This document shows, piece by piece, positions 59,640 through 64,000 of a stretch of 64,000 nt of DNA. Below the pieces are notes generated by a model. It searched no databases. It was not told the DNA's origin and saw nothing but the letters and a program-made list of their open reading frames with translations. The DNA is taken from positions 247,261 through 311,260 of the forward strand of contig VTPC01089973.1 in the NCBI GenBank assembly GCA_011009095.1, given 5' to 3'. Origin of the DNA: Ignelater luminosus (Eukaryota > Arthropoda > Insecta > Coleoptera > Elateridae). Position numbers and translations under genes: made by a program. Position 1 is the stretch's first letter. The number at the start of each line of letters is the position of its first letter.

Positions 59640-59996
59640 CTAATTAAAATTTCTGTTTATATTGTACCAATTAGGAGCAACATAATAATTATAACATCCA
59701 AGATTAGTAGGTTGAAGTTGCGGTAGACTGCTCATATTAGAAAAATCAAATTGTTGGAAATTAATCTGAGTGTTGAGCTCAGGATGCGGTGGTGGAGCTG
59801 ATTGTTCTTGCATATTAGAAACGACACTTGGGTAACTATTATACAATTGATAAGGTCGATAAACCAAATTATTATTTTGAGAATCCATACGGTCTTCACG
59901 AATGTTACCACAGGACTCAGCTTCTGAAAAGCTTTTGACATTTTTTTCTTTCTTGGGCCTTGCTTTTCTTGTAAATTGATGTATGCTTAATGAGTG
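59640..59996 (-). CDS. Candidate 3'-terminal exon of a host gene
   Basis: On the minus strand an open frame of 118 codons runs from just after a TAG/acceptor-like ttactag to a TAA at 59640. It begins HSLSIHQFTRKARPKKEKNV, with a basic RKARPKKEK stretch that could be a nuclear localisation signal. It continues with Q/N/P/Y/S-rich sequence: NLVYRPYQLYNSYPSVVSN, QEQSAPPPHPELN and SLPQLQPTNLGCYNYY. Such composition is common in activation regions of transcription factors. It could instead start at the internal ATG (MDSQNNN, 59888) as an 82-codon ORF. Two AATAAA signals follow. The acceptor lacks a strong pyrimidine tract, and the gene is not identified. Confidence 0.4.
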   Translation of the reverse strand, partial: HSLSIHQFTRKARPKKEKNVKSFSEAESCGNIREDRMDSQNNNLVYRPYQLYNSYPSVVSNMQEQSAPPPHPELNTQINFQQFDFSNMSSLPQLQPTNLGCYNYYVAPNWYNINRNFN

Positions 59997-59999
59997 CTA

Positions 60000-61200
60000 G
60001 TAATCACTTGAAAGTGATTAAATAATTTTCGTGGATTTGTCATCTGTAGCGGACAGTAGATACTTTTTATTATCATCAGCTAAAAGTGCCAAACTAACAA
60101 CTTTATTAGGTATAGTTTATAAACGTGAAGGTTTGGTTTTGTTTCCTTAATTTGTTTTAAACATTGAAATATACAGTAAATATATAAAAATCTAGGCTGA
60201 GTCTTTTTCATTTGCCACTTACTGTATACAAAACTCCGCAGTGACAATTTACTCATAATCACTATTAAGGAAGTACGTTGATATGATATCCACTAGCTGA
60301 CCCTCGCAGGTGGTGTATAAATGACCCTTAATTTGATACAGATTTAAAATAGCTTTTTTAATGCTCGTAAATGTCAAAACTTCTTTCTTTGAGATTAAAT
60401 ATATCTGTTATGTTGAAATCATAGAATTTTCATTTTCTGCAAGTAGTAGTACTGTTTTCACACTGCTAACAGAAGTGCTACAGCTAGAAACAGAAGTATG
60501 CAAGGCCACATGTGTAATCTTGCTTGTTCCAGCTCTGGATACTGGTAATTCCTGTACTATATCGTAAACTGTATATCTTTTTCAAAGTTTAATGGAAAAC
60601 TAAAATAACTGAGTGCCAGGTACTGGAAACTCTATAAGCAGCAGTATTCGTTTTTACTTACAAAATGACACCATTATTAGATAGTAAAATATTAATCATT
60701 CATTGTTGTTCTGCATCTATTTATTCTATAATGTATCTATTTCACAAACCTATAGCAATATATTATTAACTATTGCATATATGCAGATTATCCAGAACAC
60801 AAGAAGCATGTAGAAATCATAATTATTATGTAGTACTAAAATTGGCCGATATTATAGATAAATCTAGCTAAATAACATTCTTTGGTCCCAAAGAAATATA
60901 CCAATCTATAGAAACATTGTGAGCTGCACACGGGTTTTACATAAAAAATATTTGTTCCAGTAATTATTTTACTGCAGAAGGTAAGTATACAGGAGAAAGT
61001 TGTGTAACTTTAAGAGAATCCTCCCAATTTATAATAATGTCTTTATTAGTTTTTCCTCTAATAAAATTATTGTTCTCTCTTATCTCATAGTAGACAATAC
61101 TAAGGTAAAAAATTTAATCTTTGATTTTTGCACTTCTGATGACGATGCACCCTTATACGGTTAACTCACTAGATTAACGTCTAAAGCCGATCCTGGTCAC
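60000..61200. other. No recognised feature
   Basis: AT-rich. If the candidate exon is real, this would be intron. Open frames of 60-68 codons (60080-60262 minus, 60361-60567 plus) have no motif. Confidence 0.35.
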
Positions 61201-61738
61201 CAGTGATGGGTAAGATACAATAATATTTTATCTAGATACAGATATAGATAAACAAATGTTTATTGTATCTAGTAACAGATACAAGATAAATTTTCATAAT
61301 TATATCTAGATTCAAATACAGGACGTAATTATCGTATCTAGATACAGTATCTAGATGATACCCATCACTGAATATAGCTTACTTCAAAGAAACTAGAAAT
61401 TTCTAAACGGCAAACTAAATTAAAAAATAAATTTTTGTTAAGATCCGTTTATAAAGAGAATTTACAAAATTTATTGTCATAAATTATTTTTACCTAGAAA
61501 GGGATGACAAAAGCAAGTTTAAAAGCTAAAACTGTTCACAAAACTGAAAAATTTTTTAATTATCTAAGTAAAGATACATCTGCCATTAGAGATACAGCTG
61601 AAATGTATCTAGTTACAGATACAAAATTCATTTTCGTAATTGTATCTAGATTCGGATACCAGTTATAGTTATCGTATCTAGATACAGTATCTAGATTCAG
61701 TATCTAGATACTTTGTATCTAGATAATACCCATCACTG
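61201..61738. mobile_element. hAT-type MITE with 8-bp target duplication
   Basis: Starts cagtgatgggta and ends tacccatcactg. Both flanks carry CTGGTCAC (61193-61200 and 61739-61746), an 8-bp duplication as made by hAT elements. Inside, palindromic tatctagataca words recur near both ends as subterminal repeats. A further end copy, tacccatcactg, lies at 61359-61370, so 61201-61370 looks like one complete short unit fused to additional sequence with a second set of repeats. It has no coding capacity. Confidence 0.88.
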
Positions 61739-62279
61739 CTGGTCACGTATTGAATTTGAATAAACTACACAAATTAATTCGAGAAATAACATTATCTATA
61801 GAATTTGGACGGAACAATCGCACACACAGTAAATAAACTAATGAGATTGTTCCCGATAAAATCAATAGATGCTATATATTTGATTTCATTTTTTTTTGTC
61901 GTCTATTCATTAAAATAAGTTACCAAACATAATTACGTAGAACAGATTTGAATGTTTTGTCTTAAAGCTCTACAACTTTCTCTCGTGCCGCCTGTTGCAA
62001 AACACTAGAATAGAAAATATTCCCGATTGTTTCATTTCTTGTTTAAGATCATCTAGGTCGTATTACAATTAGCAATTCTACATCAGTATGTACATATTTA
62101 TTACACTATACTACTAAAGTCACGCATTAATTAATTATTTCACTAAGCAATAGTACGATTAGTATCAAATTTAGCATCAAAGTATTATTAAATACGAGAA
62201 ACTTAATTTTGATATTGCCAAGTCTACAGTTTTTTGGTGACAACTAAAATCATTTTGAGGTGTTAATTGGGCTATTGCC
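61739..62279. other. No recognised feature
   Basis: AT-rich sequence between the hAT-type MITE and the Penelope-like fragment. Confidence 0.35.
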
Positions 62280-63310
62280 ACACTCTGTTGAGATATTTTA
62301 TTGCGACGAGGTTTCGGAAGCTCACTCTGCTTTCGTCCTCAGGCGTCCGCCCTGAGAAGGGCGGTTTGGTTTATTATTTTACACTTCTAATTTTTTTTCG
62401 GAAATTTTCGACCTCACTCGGGTTCTAACCAAGGACAATTATTGCTAATCTTATTACTACGTTGTGTGCTTAAACCACTGAGCTGCTGGGGCGCCTGGGG
62501 CGGTCTATTTATATAGTTTTTATAAGTTCTATATAAGTTGCGTTTTCGCAGCTGGATACGCAGTAGGTTACTGTACATGTTGCGCAGTAGGGATTTACGC
62601 TGTTTGTTCTTCGCGCAGTGTTGCATCCATATGAGTTTTATTTCTAAGCTAGTCTGGCTTATCGGCTCTTTGGCTGGCATTATCTATGTGGCCTTTTTCA
62701 GTTTTTTACGAGTTCTTTTCTCCTCTTTGGCTACTCTTTGTGCATTATCCCATTGGATGCTGTAGTCTTCGCCCTATACGTGTTCCGCGATTCTCGATGT
62801 ATCAGTTTTTTTCCTTCTTGATGTTATTTTTGTGTTCTTGAAGTCTCACCCGTAAGGATTTGCCCGTTTCTCCTATGTATGCCCTGCCACACTCGCATCG
62901 AACATTGTAGACACAGTTCTTCGTCTGGTGGTTTTTGTTGCTGGGTTTGGTATTGGTGATCATTTCACTAAGCGTCCACGAGGATTTGAATGCCGTGCGT
63001 ATGTTGTACTCGTTTCCGAGTTTTCGGAGTTGATCGAATCATCTCTGCCTGCTGCGTCATCTGCGTTTTGGTTGGTTGTTCTCGGACGTTAAGTTAGCTG
63101 CTATAGTATCAGGATATCCATTCTCTCTAAGGGTTTTAGCTAGCCTTTTTCTCTCCTTCTTCAGGTCTTCTTCTTTAGAGCATATTGTCTTTGTTTTATC
63201 ATATAGGCATCTTGCGACGCCCATCTTCATACTTCTGTGATGGTTGGAGCCGTAGTGCAGGTATGTGGGTAGGTTTCCTGTATAAGATAATTTTTTAAAC
63301 AAGATGTATT
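62280..63310 (-). pseudogene. 5'-truncated Penelope-like element with GIY-YIG endonuclease
   Basis: Minus strand. NLPTYLHYGSNHHRSMKMGV, and further on KERKRLAKTLRENGYPD, match the region after the Penelope RT. QLRKLGNEYNIRTAFKSSW and TKNCVYNVRCECGRAYIGET, continuing GKSLRVRLQEHKNN (about 62920-62830), form the GIY-YIG nuclease start with its C-x-C-G-x-x-YIG signature. The tail (WDNAQRVAKEEKRTRKKL, then SLEIKLIWMQHCAKNKQRKS) precedes a noncoding end carrying a candidate hammerhead ribozyme at 62303-62342. The reverse transcriptase core is absent (5' truncation), and a frameshift near 62812 and a stop near 62698 break the frame. Confidence 0.8.
62303..62342 (-). ncRNA. Candidate minimal hammerhead ribozyme of the Penelope-like element
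   Basis: The minus strand contains, in order, CTGAGGA (62342-62336, fits CUGANGA), a stem-loop (GAAAGC facing GCTTC, with one bulge and a C-C mismatch at its base), GAAAC (62315-62311), a three-base loop CTC, then GTC (62307-62305). This is the arrangement of the type I hammerheads with a tiny stem III known from Penelope-like elements. Stem I is weak: two clear pairs (GC with GC). A strong hairpin (CCGCCCT/AGGGCGG) lies just upstream at about 62347-62364. Activity of this copy is doubtful. Confidence 0.4.
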
Positions 63311-64000
63311 GTTAAATTTCTGGAAATGTGAGATGCGAAAAATATTTAAAAACTGTTTCGCATAAACGGAGACATATGATCAACAACTTCAGTTTTGATA
63401 TCAATTTTTGATATTTCTACAAACTGCTCGACATTAAAAGCCGAAGATCATTACATTAAGTAAAATACTAAATCATAATTAACATCGCTATGCGCTCTTT
63501 ATTGACTTTAAGATTTGTTTATGACAATCTCTGTGTTTGCGAAATAATTGCCTAAACTTTTGATTTTTACACAGTTTCTTGATTATCTTTTTGTTTTTGG
63601 AAATAACTCCATCAATACTTACATTTTTTAAATAACTCAAACAACTTGTACAACGGCCTGTTTTTTCCATTAGAATAGAAGAAACTTTCTAATTTATTTG
63701 TCATTAGTTTAGATACTTATGTATGTGATTGTACATTCTGTATTTTCTTTCATCGGTTGTGAATTATTTTGATATATAAATTTTAAATGTTCTCTATTTA
63801 GAATCCTCAAAAACTGTAATGTTAACTAAAGGGAACAAATACGTAATGTGATTTAATCGAAATTATTTTAAGGGTTTAGAATTTTTTTTAAAAACTAGAC
63901 ATATCAGATTATTTCACGTACAGTTGGAGACGCGTGACGCAATATGTATGTATGTTTACGAAAAGCAAGTTGCCACTGAATAACGTGAGTTTGAACCGTT
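63311..64000. other. No recognised feature
   Basis: AT-rich. A minus-strand 60-codon open frame (63488-63670) reads a basic, cysteine-containing peptide (TGRCTSCLSYLKN...KFRQLFRKHRDCHKQ) without a recognisable family. Confidence 0.3.

Noticed and set aside
62414-62680. Separate 88-codon gene on the minus strand
   Set aside because: It is the C-terminal continuation of the Penelope-like protein downstream of the GIY-YIG motif, in the expected position.
1-64000. CRISPR arrays, tRNA or rRNA genes, bacterial-type operons
   Set aside because: No regularly spaced direct repeats with unique spacers, no convincing cloverleaf sequence and no rRNA similarity were seen while reading both strands.

Overview
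Organism and general character. The window is AT-rich eukaryotic DNA with no bacterial-type gene organisation. Almost every recognisable protein fragment belongs to a transposable element of kinds common in insect genomes: irritans-type mariner, Tc1-like, pogo-like, piggyBac, hAT, Penelope-like, R2-group and RTE/CR1-like retrotransposons. I read it as a repeat-rich insect genome, perhaps a beetle. The order-level guess is inference only. No complete, confidently recognised host gene is present, so most of the window looks like intergenic or intronic sequence.

Layout. 0-8 kb: a short MITE, a decayed R2-group retrotransposon, a long inverted repeat flanked by two unidentified coding-looking fragments, a Tc1/mariner-superfamily element with long terminal repeats, and a decayed hAT element. 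8-17 kb: mostly featureless, apart from a GC-richer island at 10.8-11.0 kb and a LINE ribonuclease H remnant at 15.5-16.5 kb. 17-20 kb: a 16-bp minisatellite and a pogo-like element. 20-24 kb: featureless. 23.9-29.7 kb: a LINE, a decayed piggyBac-like transposase and a dispersed repeat. 30.6-34.4 kb: a piggyBac element carrying two later insertions, one Transib-like and one mariner, each with an intact target-site duplication. 36.3-36.7 kb: a GC-rich, motif-dense island that may be regulatory. 37.8-38.5 kb: a decayed multicopy gene. 39.5-44.4 kb: a LINE split by a foldback element, which is split again by a repeat-rich block with a 163-bp tandem array. 45.75-47.04 kb: a near-intact mariner with a 349-codon open transposase. 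51-54.7 kb: another LINE. 55.3-55.7 kb: a TCGGGCC-type minisatellite. 57.2-59.05 kb: a Tc1-like element split by a palindromic MITE. 59.06-60 kb: an unrecognised acidic ORF and, on the other strand, a candidate host terminal exon with poly(A) signals. 61.2-61.7 kb: a hAT-type MITE with an 8-bp duplication. 62.3-63.3 kb: a Penelope-like fragment with a GIY-YIG endonuclease and a candidate hammerhead ribozyme.

How it fits together. The genes form no pathway. The window is best read as layers of insertion whose order can be worked out from target-site duplications and from host-element reading frames that rejoin across the insertions. The items most worth testing are the mariner at 45.75 kb, the candidate hammerhead ribozyme, the two GC-rich islands and the candidate terminal exon.
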